NCBI GenBank assembly: GCA_963575745.1
Contig: CAUYUJ010003995.1
Coordinates: forward strand, 1-64,000
Reading direction: 5' to 3'
Length of the DNA stretch: 64,000 bases
Origin: Prorocentrum cordatum
Taxonomy: Eukaryota; Sar; Dinophyceae; Prorocentrales; Prorocentraceae
Below, piece after piece: positions 11,844-24,025 of this stretch (position 1 is its first letter; each line of letters opens with the position of its first letter). Made by a program: the position numbers and the translations under genes. A model generated the notes under the pieces. It saw only the letters and a program-made list of their open reading frames with translations. It ran no database searches and had not been told where the DNA came from.

Positions 11844-12190
11844 CTGATGATGATGATGATGATGATAATGATGATGATGATGATGATGGTAATGATGATG
11901 ATGATGCCCATGTTTCGTTGATGAAGGCGATCGGGATGGTGATGACCGTGTTGGCGGCGATTGACGACAATAACAACGGCGGTAATGCGGTGGCGTCGGT
12001 GAGGGAGATGGTGAGGAAATGCACGCAGACATGCAAGACATATGAAAACAAATCTTGTGTTCTCGTTTGCATATGCTTTGGGAGAGCTGTATATGTGATC
12101 GGAATTCTAAAAGGATTTCAACACGCGCGCGCCACCACGCGTGAGTGTGGCCCGCATACTTTCATTGAGTACGCACTGGGCGCATGCTAG
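11330..12190 (+). repeat. Segmental duplication M, copy 2
   Basis: Second copy of the block at 9640-10300, with an expanded (GAT)n array at about 11719-11905 inside it. The expansion accounts for most of the length difference. Confidence 0.65.
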
Positions 12191-12271
12191 CTCAACGCGG
12201 GTGCATTGCGTGGTGAAGTGAGGTTGCGGGTGCCGGACGAGATGGCTAAGACCAGACGGTGGTTAGTATTG

Positions 12272-13014
12272 AATCGCTTCGCTCATTCCGCCAGCCCATT
12301 TCGCATGACTGAGCCTCTTGGGGCCGCTGGGGGGCCTCTTCAGCGTCGCCTGGGGGCCTCCTGAGGGCCTCTTGGGGGCTTTTGGGGCCTCTCAGGGGCC
12401 TCTTGAGGCCTCCTGGGGGCTTCTTAAGGCCGAGGGCTCGAAGTTTTGTTTTGTGTTCCCCCTTTGGGGCATCGCTTGGGGCCCTCTTGGGCCCCTCTTG
12501 GGCCGTCTTGGATGCCTCTGGGGCCGTCTTGGAGCCCTCTTGGGCCATCTTGGGGCCTTCTTGGGAGCTTCCTCTTGGGGCGATCTTGGGGGCCTCTTGG
12601 GCCGTCTTGGGGCGTCGGGAAGCCGAAAAGATGGACACGCCAAAATCTGCCCAAAACCTAAGGAAAGTAATGAATTTTGCCTCTTGGGGCCCTCTGGGGA
12701 GTGCTCTTGGAGGCCTCTTGGGGCGTCTGGGGGCCATCTTGGGCGTCTTGGAACGATCGTGTGGCATCTCGGAGCACTCTTGAACCATCTTGGAGGGCTC
12801 TTGGCGGCCTCGTGGCCCTTCTTGGGGCTCTCTGGAGGGCCACGGGGGCGGCGCCCAGGAGGAAAACCATCTTTGACCCGACCCTGCCGGGGATCGCCCG
12901 GGGTACTTTTCTTCCGGGGACCCCCAGGGGCCGCCCCGCGCGCGCGAAGTAGAAGTATTATTTAGCAGTTACCGGAGATCTTAGCACGCCTCTGGCCCGT
13001 TGGGCCGGCGAATT
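12272..13014 (+). mobile_element. Element B, copy 1
   Basis: Starts AATCGCTTCGCTCATTCCGCC and ends GGCCCGTTGGGCCGGCGAATT, the same ends as copies at 58731 and 61097. The middle is a degenerate array of CTTGGGGCCTCTTGGGCCGTCTTGG words, then a conserved GAAGCCGAAAA block and a right-hand domain (GGGGACCCCCAGGGGCCGCC, GCGCGCGCGAAGTAGAAGT, TTACCGGAGATCTTAGCACG). It has no coding capacity. The left flank ends TATTG; other copies follow TATTT. Confidence 0.8.
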
Positions 13015-13266
13015 TGCCAAGTAATTTTGAACGCTTCCATGCCGGAGTGTTTGCACGTTTGCGTTTGATATGGATTCGGCATGTGCGCGCGCGTGTGGAA
13101 TGTGTGCCGTGGTTGTTGTTGTAATGACCGTTTGGAACTTTAGTTTGTGAGGGTGAACGAATGTGCGCGCATAGTATTACTTCTCAAGGGTGAAGGATGA
13201 CAATGCCTGGCTGGCTGGGATGGTCCGCGTTCTTTCCAAAAACCAAGCCAAACGCATATTATAGTA

Positions 13267-13450
13267 GTACCCGAGAGTGTACACCTTAGGCGATGCTTAA
13301 GAAAACCGAAGTTTTCGGCCAGAGTCTCGATTATTCTTAACGTTTCAATGTAAATCTTAAGACTTTGATAGAAATCTTGGGTTTTTGTTCAAGTTCTGAG
13401 ACTATGAATTTCTTAACCCATGATTTCTTAAGCATTTCGCGGGGTGTACG
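13267..13450 (+). repeat. Repeat J, uninterrupted copy (empty site of A3)
   Basis: Contains GTACACC, GGCGATGCTTAAGAAAACC, AGTTTTCG, GAAATCTTGGGTTTTTGTTC and AACCCATGATTTCTTAAGC. The same sequence at 33286-34800 is split in the TTTTT run by element A3. The copy therefore shows the target before insertion. Confidence 0.85.
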
Positions 13451-14639
13451 AGTTCTGGGGTGGGAGGGTGGTGGCGTTTTTTTGTGACAGTCTGCGTGGT
13501 TCCCACGGGCGCCCGCCGCGCGAGAACAACAACAACAACCAAACATCGAAAAACCAGCGCGCGTGGCGCCCACCAGGCGTCAACCCAGAACTCCCAGCCA
13601 GCGCACGGGGCCGCGTGCGAACAGGGATAACCCAGCCATGGCCACGAGGGCCCTCCAGAACGGGCAGTGGTAAGGGTATATCTTTCTCCTCTAACATTTG
13701 AGGAGGAGGAGGAGGAGAAAAGGTCGAGGAGAGAGGCGACGATCAGGGGGAGCGCGTGGGAGAGCAGGGTTGCCGCAGAGAGGCGGCCAAGAGCAGCAGC
13801 AGCGCGTCCGCGATGCCCGACGGCTTGACCAAGTGCCCCACCCAGCCAGAATCGGGGCCTCGCAAGTCGATGTTAGCACCAACAGGACGTGGTTCCACCA
13901 GTAAGTTCGAGGCAGATGTTTTCTTAAACCACCGCCCCCGAGATCGATCTTCGGAGTTTCGGCAAGCGACGGATCTAGATATGGTGCCCCCCCCCCAGGG
14001 TCCGGTCAGATTTTTTGTATATCCACCGCCTGCCGAGGTCCCCGAATATTGCCTCCCTGGCGGTGGTTATGGATAAATCCTCGCCTCTCAGTAAGGCGTT
14101 CCAGATGAAGGAAGTTGTTTTGTTTGGTGCCGATGCCGACTTTCTTCCGTTCCACAGGGATGCTGCGGTATTACATGTTGCCAGAACCGCCACAACATGC
14201 GAAGACGGCGTCCGCTGCCAGGTGTTATTCTCCCTCCTTTGGCGTGGCATGTTGCACCGAAGCCGTCCCACATCCCGAAATCACTGCTGGCAGTGATTCG
14301 CAGTGCTACTAGAGTGCGCCAGTTCATTTCATTCCTCGATCCTTGTCGGAAAGGCTTCGCCCTCTGCCGCGAGGTCTCCAGTGATGGGTTCGCGGTATTG
14401 GCCATCGTATTGGCAACGAGGGCGTTCGGTACATGTCGTCATGTTTTGGGTGTTGGATTTTCTCGAGGACTTGGTATGTGTGAAGGCCCTCGCGAGGACT
14501 TCTCGAGGCCTGTCGGGGCTTTGTAGGCTCGTTTTGAAGTTCGTCGGGGCCTCACTGGGCGCTCTCACGGCTCGCATGAGGCAAGTTCGGGGCCGTCATG
14601 TTTTCGCGTATTTGGAGGTCTTTGGAGGGCAATTGAGCG
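13451..14639. other. Region without a recognisable gene
   Basis: No long frame with recognisable motifs and no repeat shared with the rest of the window. A C9 run lies near 13990. Short exons of an unrecognised gene cannot be excluded. Confidence 0.4.
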
Positions 14640-14800
14640 ACGCAGAAAGGGGGTCCGACTGCAAGGACATTCGCGCGGAAGTTGGCCGCGTAAGGTCGCG
14701 CGTTTGCTCTGGTTTCCAATGTAGCGTGCCGCGCTGGCGGTCCGCGTAAGCCACCGCGCAAGGCCGCTATGCCATCTCGCGTAAGACCCGTTTCTTTTCT
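14640..14800 (+). repeat. Dispersed repeat F, copy 3
   Basis: GCGACGCAGAAAGGGGGTCC, GGACATTCGCGCGGAAG, CGCGTAAGGTCGCGCG, GCGCTGGCGGTCCGCGTAAGCC, ATCTCGCGTAAGACCCG: the same order of blocks as copy 2. Confidence 0.75.
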
Positions 14801-15284
14801 AGGGGAACGAACACTGACATAAACATAAAAATTCAGAGGTCCGCTTGGATTTCTCGGATCGGCGCTCGACCCCCCTCCCTGGCGCGCGGAGCGCGCCAGT
14901 GGCGGTGCCGGAGGCGACGCCAGGGGGCCCCAGCGCCGATCCAAGAAGTCCGCGCGGACCTCCGATGTTTTTTCATGTTTGCGTCATTTTTCGTTCACCT
15001 TTTTTTGGTCACTCAATGAGACTTTCCCGAAGGTTCTGGACGTCCAGGAGGCAGGTGGCGTGGCGGCCCCGCGGGGGCCGTCGGCCGCGCCGTGCATCCT
15101 CTGGGTCCTGGGTCTCCTCGTCGCTAGCGCCTGCGTAGCTCATGGCCAATTGCACGCTGACTTACGTCGCGAGGAAGTTGAGACACGTTTTTGTTGTGTT
15201 GCTTAAGGGCACCTGATCATCACCGCCACCTCCTCCCCCTCCTCCTACTCCTCCTCTTCCTTCTCCTCCTGTCATCATCATTTT
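14801..15284. other. Region without a recognisable gene
   Basis: Includes a palindromic GGCGCGCGGAGCGCGCC and GGGCGATCGGCGCTCGACCCCC-like sequence near 14865, which is related in reverse to 28465-28530 (GCGCGCCAGGGAGGGGGGTC). No coding signal. Confidence 0.4.
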
Positions 15285-15442
15285 CATCAGCAGCCTCAAC
15301 CTCAGCCTCATCACCGCCCTCATCACCATCATCGTCGTCGGCATCGGCATCGGACTCGTCATCATAATATTCGCATCAGTAACAGCAACATGATTATCAA
15401 CGGCCGTTTTTTTTCCGGCCCTTGTGATTAGCATCATCACAG

Positions 15443-15493
<51 letters not shown>

Positions 15494-15722
15494 GGATCAT
15501 CGTCATCAACATCATCATCAACATCATCAGCATCATCACCGTCATCAACATCAACATCACCACCATCATAATCATCATCAGCATCATCACAATCGTGATC
15601 AGCATCAGCATCGTCGTCGTCGTCATCATGATAATGATCAACATCATCATCATGATCAGCATCGTCGTCGTCGCCCTCATCATCATTATCATCATCATCG
15701 TCGTCATCGTCATCGTTTCATC
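15285..15722. repeat. (ATC)n microsatellite
   Basis: Interrupted CAT/ATC array with a purer core at about 15434-15500. Long open frames on both strands here are artefacts of the repeat. Confidence 0.9.
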
Positions 15723-15896
15723 AAGGTCAGCCCAAACCCCGGGACACGGCGTTTCCTGTTCCCCACTGGCACACAACCTGCACCATTGCTGCGAGGGACG
15801 CCCATGCAGGCAGCTCCGCAGGCGGCCCGCGCTTGAGCGGTCATTCGGCCGCGGGCTGCGCACTGGAACCAACTCGGGCGACGAGAATTATGCACA

Positions 15897-15987
15897 TGCA
15901 CCGATCCTGGCAAGGCCGATCCTTGACCCAGGATCGGTGCATATGCCTTCCTGGCCAAGGTAGGAGCGCCTATGCACCGATCCTGGG
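15897..15987. repeat. Three copies of TGCACCGATCCTGG, one inverted
   Basis: TGCACCGATCCTGG at 15897-15910 pairs with CCAGGATCGGTGCA at 15929-15942 in a short hairpin; a third copy, TATGCACCGATCCTGGG, lies at 15971-15987. They lie beside the candidate gene at 16010-19600 and might be intronic or 3' flanking. Confidence 0.7.
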
Positions 15988-16009
15988 CTCAGGATGGGCC
16001 TGGCCAGCT

Positions 16010-19000
16010 CGACAACAGCGACGAGCTAAAGGCGCAGGACATCGCTGGCTTCACCGGCACAAACATCAAGAGTCACGGTTGCCAGAGCGAGCTCATCAGT
16101 GATCTTCCGTTCCATGATGCATCCCATTTGGGATAGAGGTTTACCGCAGGAATTGTACGTCCTTGCGGCGTCAGTCTCATGCCACGCAAATCGCAGTTTG
16201 GAAGGAATTTTGCACGGCACATACGAAGTTCCTAAATGTTTTTGGGGCAGGCTGGCAGCAGCCAGCGTGGAGAGACGGACCGGTCGCTTTGGAATCATGC
16301 TCGCTTGTTCCCCGCCCAGGCCAAACCGTGTAGGCGTCTACCAGTCTAACGATCGGGCGATCAACGATGACAAACGATGGCGCAGCCGAAGCCGTCACGG
16401 ACAACCCCAACTACACCGAGATCTTACCAAGGTAGACGAATGGCAAACGGATCTCTTACGACAAAGGCGCGATCGCAATGGGCAGCTGTAGAACAGAAAG
16501 GTCCACAAACACACGAATACATCACATCTCGAATCATGAGTGAGCCCACGTGTATTTCACAATGTCTAATTAAAACGAGAGGTGAAGACAGACCCCGCGC
16601 AACCTCAGGAGCGCCGATGCTGAGCCTCCAGGGAAGCCGCGACAATGAAAGGCTGATACACAACGCATAGAGTACCACGGATGATTGCTGGAGGTGGGCG
16701 AGAACCAAGGAGAATAATTTACAGAGCCACCGCGTCCACGGCGAATGTCCATTGTTGGACAGACAGAGATGCCAACAACTGGTCCCGAGGGCGTCTGCAA
16801 AGCCACTGGGGTCGAGACGTCCTGCCACATCGACAGCAGGTTCCGCATTCTGAGTCCAGAGATGAGCAAGCACAGGAGGGCCACAAGGGCGTTCAACACT
16901 CCATCGGTTTCCTGAGATTGTGCCGTGCTTGGTCTGATCGCAGCGCGTAGGCAGCACGCTTTTGCATGAAGTTGCATGCCAGGCAGCATCAACGCAGTGC
17001 GGTCGACAACAGCAAGCAGGGATTGGGATGAACCTGTCCACGACAGGAGCGCTCCGACATTTCGCCGAGTGTTTGTCCGCTTACTCCTGCCCGTCCGATC
17101 CACCAACGCGGTTCTGTGAGGGCGATCTTGTTTCACCAGGTCTTCAGGTGGCAACTTGTCAAGGGGGTTTCAGTAATCGGCGCATTCTATTCCATGGATC
17201 ACCCAGTGCCCTGGACACGGTCATGGAATTCGTCGCGCCTGAGGATGGCGAGCGCGCCGTGGAAAAGGATGCTGCGCGCGAGTGAATCTTGCCGCGATGC
17301 CCCTGGGCGCTTTTCTAGAGTTGGTAGTGGAGTCTGCTCGGCGACGCATGGGCGGCGGATGTCGCCGCGACCGCATGTGCATGAACGGCCGAAAGAGCCC
17401 GCGATGAGTTGCTGCTTGAAGAATTCAGCTGGTCTCGCGAACGGGTCCAGTTGACGACCTCGCCGACTCATGGTGCCAGGCGCCAGTGCAGCGCGAACAT
17501 GGGGAACCGCACGCAACAGGATAATGACCGACCGTGGCTCCAACGGGATCGACGCGCACCTTATTGCCACGAAGCACGTCGATGTGTTCGACGGCACCGG
17601 TAAGGGCGGCTACAACAGTGTGACCGCCATCGGCAATGGCAGAGCGTTGCAGGGAAGGACAGGCACGCCCGCAAGATATCTACATGCTTTGCTCACGAGA
17701 ACCTCCACCACTGCGGCGGAAATAGGGAAGCGCATCGTGGGGCCGATCGCGGGCGGGCTCAGCAACGGAAGTTCCGGGCATCGGGTGTCCCGCTTCGGCT
17801 TCACATCAACTCTTTCGCGTGCCAGGCATTGGACAGCGCGCTCGGCGGTCGTGATCTGCGGGCGCGACCAAAGGCCACCCCCGAAGATGATCATGAGTCT
17901 AGGCTCGTCAAACACGGCCGTGTACTTGCGGAGGGAACAGACTCGCATGGTGGGGATCGCGCGCGACAGTTTGCTCACGGCCGCGTATGATACAGGGTAA
18001 ACGCGGGTCATCTGCTCATTGCAATGAGAGCGAGACGTGTCCAATGACTGCAGCAGGTGGCAAACAGTTGCCACGCGTATCTCTCCAATTGCTCGCAGGT
18101 CTGTTCGGAGAGCTGGAGTTTAAGAGAATCGGACCGCCCCCCCCCCGCCGGCCTCTATCGCGAAACGGTGATCTCTGGACAGCGCGAACCCAACGCGTTG
18201 CCCCTCCGGGTACGCAACGACTTGAGCGAGCTCCTCGACGGAATCCGCAACGTGTTGATCCACCGTATCAAACGCGACAAGCCCGTACTTTCTCGACCCT
18301 TATCTCCACTGAGCACGCTATCGCACGCATATGGAATACAAGTCAGAGGAACAAGTACCAACGAGGAGGTGGGCAGTTGGATCTACATATGTCTGGCCCT
18401 GGGGCTGGATGGGCCATGATGCCACATGACTCTGACAACGCAAAAAGCAGATTAGGAGCCACTTCGCGCGCGGTAAGACGGGCCCGCGCGCAGTGCGACG
18501 TGTAGCGAGACTCACGGCAGTGAACAGTTAGCGCGTAGCATGCGGCGCAATATCTTAAGCCAAGGCAGCGGCAAGCAACCTCACGAGGCATAGATTCGAG
18601 AAGAAGGTCTCCGCATCCCAGATCGCGCTCAGTCGGGCTCTGGCATCGGCGAGGCAACAGAGGAGCCGCGCCCGCTGCGCGCAGAGCTCACCGAGTCCAC
18701 AGAGGCATTCCGTCGGCCTGTGCAGCTCGAGCACTTTCCAGTGCCATTCCCGGGCCAGCAGGTCACGTTAACCAGACTCAGAGTGGGAATGTGGGGGGTG
18801 GGAAGATGGGGGGGGGGCTAGACTTCGGGCGCGATGCCAGACTGTTGGGTCGGGCTAGTGCAGCTCAGGAAGCAGAACGAACCGGGCAACATGGTGGCCG
18901 ACCCGAGGTTGCTGAGGCAGCTGGAGCTTCGCACCAGGTCCTTGGATTTCGAATCGCATCTGACCAGGTTCGTCGAAACGCGAGCACCAGGTGATAGTCG

Positions 19001-19600
19001 AAGTGGTTGACGCCCAGTGCGATAACGAGGCCAAGAAAATTGGAGGCGGCCATGATTTCGGGGGCCTTCACCTCCACCTTTTTTGGAAGACTTCCAACCA
19101 GACCGAGAGCAGATTCGCCAATGGCGTCTCCCCAGACTTCCAGGACTTTCACTGCCTCGGGGGGAATCTGAATACAACATCCAAGTTGCCAACGATCCGA
19201 TTATGATCGAGGGGTGGTGCAAGGTTCGTGAGTTCAGCAGGACCCGCGACGGGGGGAGATCCAGGGTAACCAGCGACGTGCACGGCCAAGTTGAAGGATT
19301 TCGAGGCGGCAACGCACTTGCATGCGGAGGCCGTGATCGGTAGCGACAGCGGGCTCAGTCACACCAGCCCTCTCGGTTGACTTCCCCCTCGCACAGAACT
19401 GCGTGCTGATAGACCTGCAGCACGCCTCCGCCGTCTTCTTCAAAACCATGGGAGCGGAGGACACGCAGAGACGCGCGCTCAAGGCCAACACGATCACGTA
19501 TATGGCAAGAAGTAGCAGCCCGCGTGAGCGACCCCACGGCGCGGGCGGCGTCAACTCTCGGATTGTAATTCCGCCGATGAGCAAACCATTGAGATTATAT
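16010..19600 (-). CDS. Candidate multi-exon gene, unknown function, membrane segments
   Basis: This 3.6 kb stretch has few simple repeats, and on the minus strand several segments read like protein with GC-rich third codon positions. In transcription order: about 19584-19275 (GLLLLAIYVIVLALS, a likely membrane helix), 19152-18970 (KVLEVWGDAIGESALGLVG, and NFLGLVIALGVNHF), 18996-18818, 18764-18556 (DLLAREWHWKVLELHRPTE), 18299-18145 (KYGLVAFDTVDQHVADSVEE), 18003-17655 (VSYAAVSKLSRAIPTMRV), 17655-17500 (AIADGGHTVVAALTGAVEH), 16909-16760 (GVLNALVALLCLLISGLRM, another possible helix). Exon borders were not resolved. Two neighbouring segments change frame with no room for an intron (near 17650 and 18990), so a pseudogene is possible. 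Some plus-strand frames also look protein-like (16009-16100, 17520-17645). I recognise no family. Confidence 0.35.
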
Positions 19601-19734
19601 ATTCGGGTACAACGTACTTCGGGAGCTGCAGTGTAGACGCTCGCAAGCAGGCGAGGCCCAGGCGACCAGAGACATCCTCAGCAGACGCTTGCTATCGAGG
19701 TCGTCGAGTGGGTGTTGGACAAATTTTTTAAATC

Positions 19735-19850
19735 ACCATCATACCGTCATCGTCGTCACCATCATCATCACCACCGTCGTCATCACCATCATCGTCATCA
19801 TCACTGTTTTTGTGGTCGCCATAATCATCACCCTCATCATTTTCATCAGC
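19735..19850. repeat. (CAT)n-type microsatellite
   Basis: Interrupted CATCATCAC and CGTCGTCAC repeats for about 115 bases. Confidence 0.85.
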
Positions 19851-20639
19851 ATCTAGGCCATCCGCGTCCTTACCCCCAGCCGCGTTCTCGACACCAACCC
19901 CCCGGCTCCTTTCTCCCCGGGGAGCGTGCACCGTGCCTCCGACGGTGGCGGCCAAGGTGCGCCGGGGAGGTGGGCTGGCACTGGAGCGAGAAGCGCCAGG
20001 CTGCTCTGTCCGCTCTGGGGCCGCCTGGCATGGGGAGCCCAGATATCTTCGCTGAGCTTCGAATCCATCTGTGTGCAGTTATGTCGGACGTCCATCCTTG
20101 GCGCGTTGAGGATCGACTTCGTAGCTGACGCGACCAAGCGGTTCATAAGTGCCCAGGAGATATCGCGGCGTTTCGCTGGGTTTTTTTGGCGCGTTGGAGA
20201 ACAATGTTGCGGACTCTGCGACCAAGCGATTCAGAGATGTCCGGGTGGGGTTCGCGTCGCCCCATTGGGAAGTGGAATGCTAAAAATGTATGCTTGGATC
20301 GTCGTCGACGTCGTCGTCGCCTTTGAGGCCGCCATGCAGCATCCAGCGACCAAGACAAGAAATGTGGATTCAAAGAGGCTTGCGCCATCCAGTGACCCCA
20401 GAAGAGGGAAGACATCCAATGGGCAGATTTTTTGGGGGGACTGGGACAGTTTGGGGCCTGTGGGGTTGGGTTGATTTCTGGGTGTGTTGGCCATGATATC
20501 CGTAGGGCCGTGTAACTGGGATAGGTCGTCAGAGCCCCCCCCCAAATAGTTGATATTGATTACCTTCTCGGCGGCCTTATTGACAGACGGGGGTCCCACC
20601 AATAATGGAACATGTATGGTTAAACGCGGCACCCGCCGC
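19851..20639. other. Region without a certain gene; short internal duplication
   Basis: GCGTTGAGGATCGACTTCGT..GCGACCAAGCGGTTCA (about 20102-20142) is repeated, diverged, as GCGTTGGAGAACAATGTTGC..GCGACCAAGCGATTCA (about 20191-20234). In the plus frame both read ATKRF after an acidic stretch, so this could be a coding repeat, but no longer gene could be built around it. Confidence 0.35.
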
Positions 20640-21249
20640 ACGTTATCGACGACGACGGCGAACACGACTACGACTACACTTACGACTACGACCACGATAT
20701 GACTACGACTGCGGCTACGGCTACGACTACGACCACGACTACGAGCAGTAGATTGTGAGGTACGCCGTCGGCGACTAATGTGTCGACATTTACATATATC
20801 ACATATATGCGCGTATACATATATATATATACACACATACATATCTATATATGCACCTGGTTCGCAATCCTCTCCCAAACGTGCTCGACATTCTTCTGTC
20901 GTGGAGGGTTAGCCATGAGATCATTATTCTCTGGGCGACAACATCCACCAACATTATCCAGCGCGGCGAACACTAGTGGGAATATACTATCCGCCGCGAC
21001 GACGACGACTACGATTGCGATCAGATTCACTATTACAATCACGATAATGATTGCGATTCCAACCAAGACCACAAGTACCAATACAACTACAACCACTGAT
21101 TCCTTTCGCTGTCCTCACCAGAAGATGTTCACCAATGCTCTCGCGTATAGGGTAGCCCAGTATGTTTTTTCCCTGGGAGAAGAACCCCCAACATTATCCA
21201 GTCCGCGACGATGACGACGATGACGACTACAATAGCGACCACGAGGACG
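20640..21249. repeat. ACGACT-type and (AT)n simple sequences
   Basis: (ACGACT)n-like sequence at about 20644-20750, an AT/AC alternating run at about 20805-20850. The phrase CCAACATTATCCAG recurs at 20948 and 21188 in otherwise different surroundings, suggesting another short duplication. Confidence 0.65.
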
Positions 21250-21364
21250 AGAATGAGGAGGAGGAGGAGGAGGGGCAGGATGAGGAGGAGGAGGAGGAGG
21301 ACGGGGAGGAGGAGGAGGAGGACCAGGAGGAGGAGGAGGAGGAGGAGGAGGAGGAGGAGGAGGG
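21250..21364. repeat. (GGA)n microsatellite
   Basis: AGGAGGAGG runs for about 110 bases; the glutamate-rich frame is a by-product. Confidence 0.9.
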
Positions 21365-21427
21365 GGGCGAGTTTGTTTCCCGCCGGGAGAAACAGGGTGG
21401 GACCCCCCAAGCCAAAGACCTCCCGAG

Positions 21428-22990
21428 GTTATACCCAGCCGCCGTAGTGAGCAGATTCATGCCATATGTGGATCTGGTCCCGCGGACAAGCTGGAGTGCC
21501 AAGCGGCTCGGCAAGTGGCGACGCGCCCGCCTGGCAAATTTGATATGCAACAATCGGAAATCTTGTGAAGTCAGCCGCAATGAACACATTACAGCGACGC
21601 GGGGCAGGCGTCGTCCAGCACCTCTGGCGTGAAATGGCGCGCTTGCGCCTAAATCCTTCTCTTGAACGCGCCACAATCAAGAGATGACAGCGCTGATTGC
21701 GCAGCGCTCGCTTCCGACGCGGCGCATCCGGATCAGACAAGGCGCGCGGTCAACGAACGAAAAAATTCGACCTACCCGCAGTTGGCACGAACATTTTTGC
21801 AAACTGGTTCATGGGCAACAATTTCGTCGATTTGATAAGTCTTAGCAGCGTCCGCTGCGCGGTTCCCTCGGACTCTCACTCTCCTCCTTTCCTCCTCCTT
21901 CACCCTGTGGGTCGGGAGGAGAAGGATAACGCTCGCGAGTCGACCAGCCCGTTTCGCCTGAGTCTGGCGAACGCAAGCATGGATCAAGGGGGCGTGGATT
22001 AGCGACGGGTCCCGTTTCCATGGGGAGTCGCCGATATCCGCCGCCGGACGAGGCGGCACTGGTCGCATTTTGGGGATGGCACCTCCCCCTATCCATGGAT
22101 GTGGCGACCGCGCGCCAAATCCATTGATCGCCAATCCATGTTTGCGCGCCCCCGACTGGGGCGTCCTCGCAATTCTGGGCGCTGATATGCTCTTGCCCGA
22201 GGTGGTCCAGCCCACTTCGCCTGAGACTGACTCGCATCTCCGGGCCCAGAGATGCCCTGACCTGCAGTGGTCTGGCCCGTCTCGCCCGAGGCACCCTGGC
22301 AGCTCCAGGCTCGTCAGTTGCCGTGACCCCCTTGGAGCTTGGGGGCCTCCCAGGTGGCCTGGGCTGGGGGGGCCCAGAAAACCGACAGGGTTAGCAAGAA
22401 CATTCAAGGGTGGATTCGGCGCGCGCAGACAAGATTCCTCCCTTCGACCTGTGGATTCGGCGCGGGTAGCACGGATGACCCACCCCCGATCTGCGGATTC
22501 TGCGCGAGTGCGTCCGACGACCCAAGGACCCTTTGCGGACAATATGCGTGTGCGCAGATTGTCCTGTGGGCGCGCCCCCTTTTCCGCATATTGCGTGCAC
22601 ACATGCCCAGGCAATATGTCCGCATTTGGTCGTACAATCTGTGGACCAGGGACACCTGTCCAAACTTGACAGTACAATGTGCGGACGGCCTTCCGAAAAA
22701 TGCTGACCGCACTCAACAGTATAGTCAGTGGGTTCGGGCACTGTACGCGACCGCTGTTCGACAATCCGATGATGCCCGGACCTCGGTGCCCAGTCCAGGG
22801 GGTGGGGCCCAGGTGGGGACCCAATGTCCGCACACGACAGTACAGTCTGTAGATTGCCCCGGGCACGAACGGCAAAGAACAGCACCGCGTGGCACTGGGA
22901 ACACGAGGGAAGACGAGGGAGGGCCAGAGGACGAGAAGGGAGAGATTTCAGAGGGCAAGGGGAGGGCTCCAAGAGGGCTGCAAGAACGCC
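21428..22990 (+). repeat. Dispersed repeat D, most complete copy
   Basis: About 1.56 kb whose blocks recur in the same order in two other places: the left part at 49829-50561 (TATACCCAGCCGCC, GATCTGGTCCCGCGGACA, AGCCAAGCGGCTCGGCA, AGCCCGTTTCGCCT, TGGGGGCCTCCCAGGTGGC, GTGGATTCGGCGC) and the right part at 55861-56250 (GGCAATATGTCCGCA, GACACCTGTCCA, CTTGACAGTACAAT, ATTGCC, AACAGCACCGCG, GGCACTGGGAACA). A 368-residue minus frame crosses it but lacks recognisable motifs and is not shared intact with the other copies. Confidence 0.8.
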
Positions 22991-23251
22991 CCAGGAACCT
23001 CGATTTTTTTTTGTCAGCGATCCCCTGGGTGCCTGAACGATTTTGAAACAGCACGTCGGCCACGATGGCCGAAGACCAGCTCACCCGCTGAGCACGTCTG
23101 ACGTACAGCCCAGCAGATGGGGGACAGCGGGCGGGACAGGGGACAGATGAGGCCCCAGATTTAGCCACCCGCCATCCACAAAATCTGGTCAAAATCTGGT
23201 CACGGTGCGTCGCCGAAAGGCGCGGCAACGGGCCGTGCCACCGCCGACGCT

Positions 23252-24025
23252 TCACGGGCCTGAACGCGTGCCAGGAGCGCCGCCATACCTGCCGTCTCTG
23301 TCAGCCCTGACGGCGAGAGCGGCAGGCTTGATATCTGGCGGCGGTGGCCTCTGAGACTCGTAGCAAAAGAAAGCCACGCCTCGCCTCGAGGATTCGCTCA
23401 CCGTGCTATTGTCACGACAGTGAGGATAGAGGCCAGCAAAGATCCTCCTCAGCACGGTAGTGCCACCCGCCAGTCGGCGCTGAAGGCACTCCTTGCCGAG
23501 CATATGACAGCGCGCAGAGGAGTACGCTCCGCACATGGAGCAAAAGAAGAGGGTGAGCCTCCGCTCACCTTTGCTTACAATGCAATGCGCCAACGAGTGC
23601 CCCAAGGACCGACCCAGGACACCACGCCACAGCCTGCTGGGTCCTTTACATCCCAACATGGGGCGCGCATCCCGATCAGTGGACAAACAAAGGCAATGCA
23701 AACATCTGGCGCAGCCCTGACCTATTTCCTGCCAGGAATGCCAACCTCCCGATTTTAAAAACTTAGCCCTCGGTCCCAAGGGCCGACGCTCAAACTTTTC
23801 GGGAGGAAAGGTGGCAAGCACGGTGCCCGCCACCCTAGCAGCGAAAGCCAACAAATCGCACTTCCTGTCCACCTCCGTACGTTCGTGCACACTGGGTTGG
23901 GGATGGAGGAGGAGAGCTTGCTTGGCAAGGGCGTCGGCTTTCAAGTTGCCTATACCAATCCGTTTCTCGTGCGCTGACGGAGCATCCAGAACAGTGCGCG
24001 CACGGTGCGCAGGTGTGTGGTGCAC
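23252..24025 (-). pseudogene. LINE relic, RNase H end and cysteine-rich C-terminus
   Basis: GNLKADALAKQAL is the N..AD.LA.. motif holding the last RNase H aspartate. It is followed by about 200 residues with paired cysteines (FFCSMCGAYSSARCHMLGKE), reminiscent of the C-x2-C..C tail seen in dinoflagellate retroelement proteins. This frame differs from that of the upstream RNase H part, so a frameshift separates the catalytic residues. The end at 23252 may be truncated. Confidence 0.7.

Noticed and set aside
13000-13014. Self-cleaving ribozyme in element B or in the A head because of GGCCGGC and nested stems
   Set aside because: No hammerhead core (CTGATGA with GAAA) and no convincing double pseudoknot could be drawn by eye.
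16009-16100. Plus-strand exon reading LDNSDELKAQDIAGFTGTN
   Set aside because: Looks protein-like, but more segments of the region read well on the minus strand; not called because no neighbouring plus-strand exon chain could be built.
21772-22875. 367-residue minus-strand frame
   Set aside because: Lies in repeat D, has no recognisable motif, and is not kept open in the other D copies.
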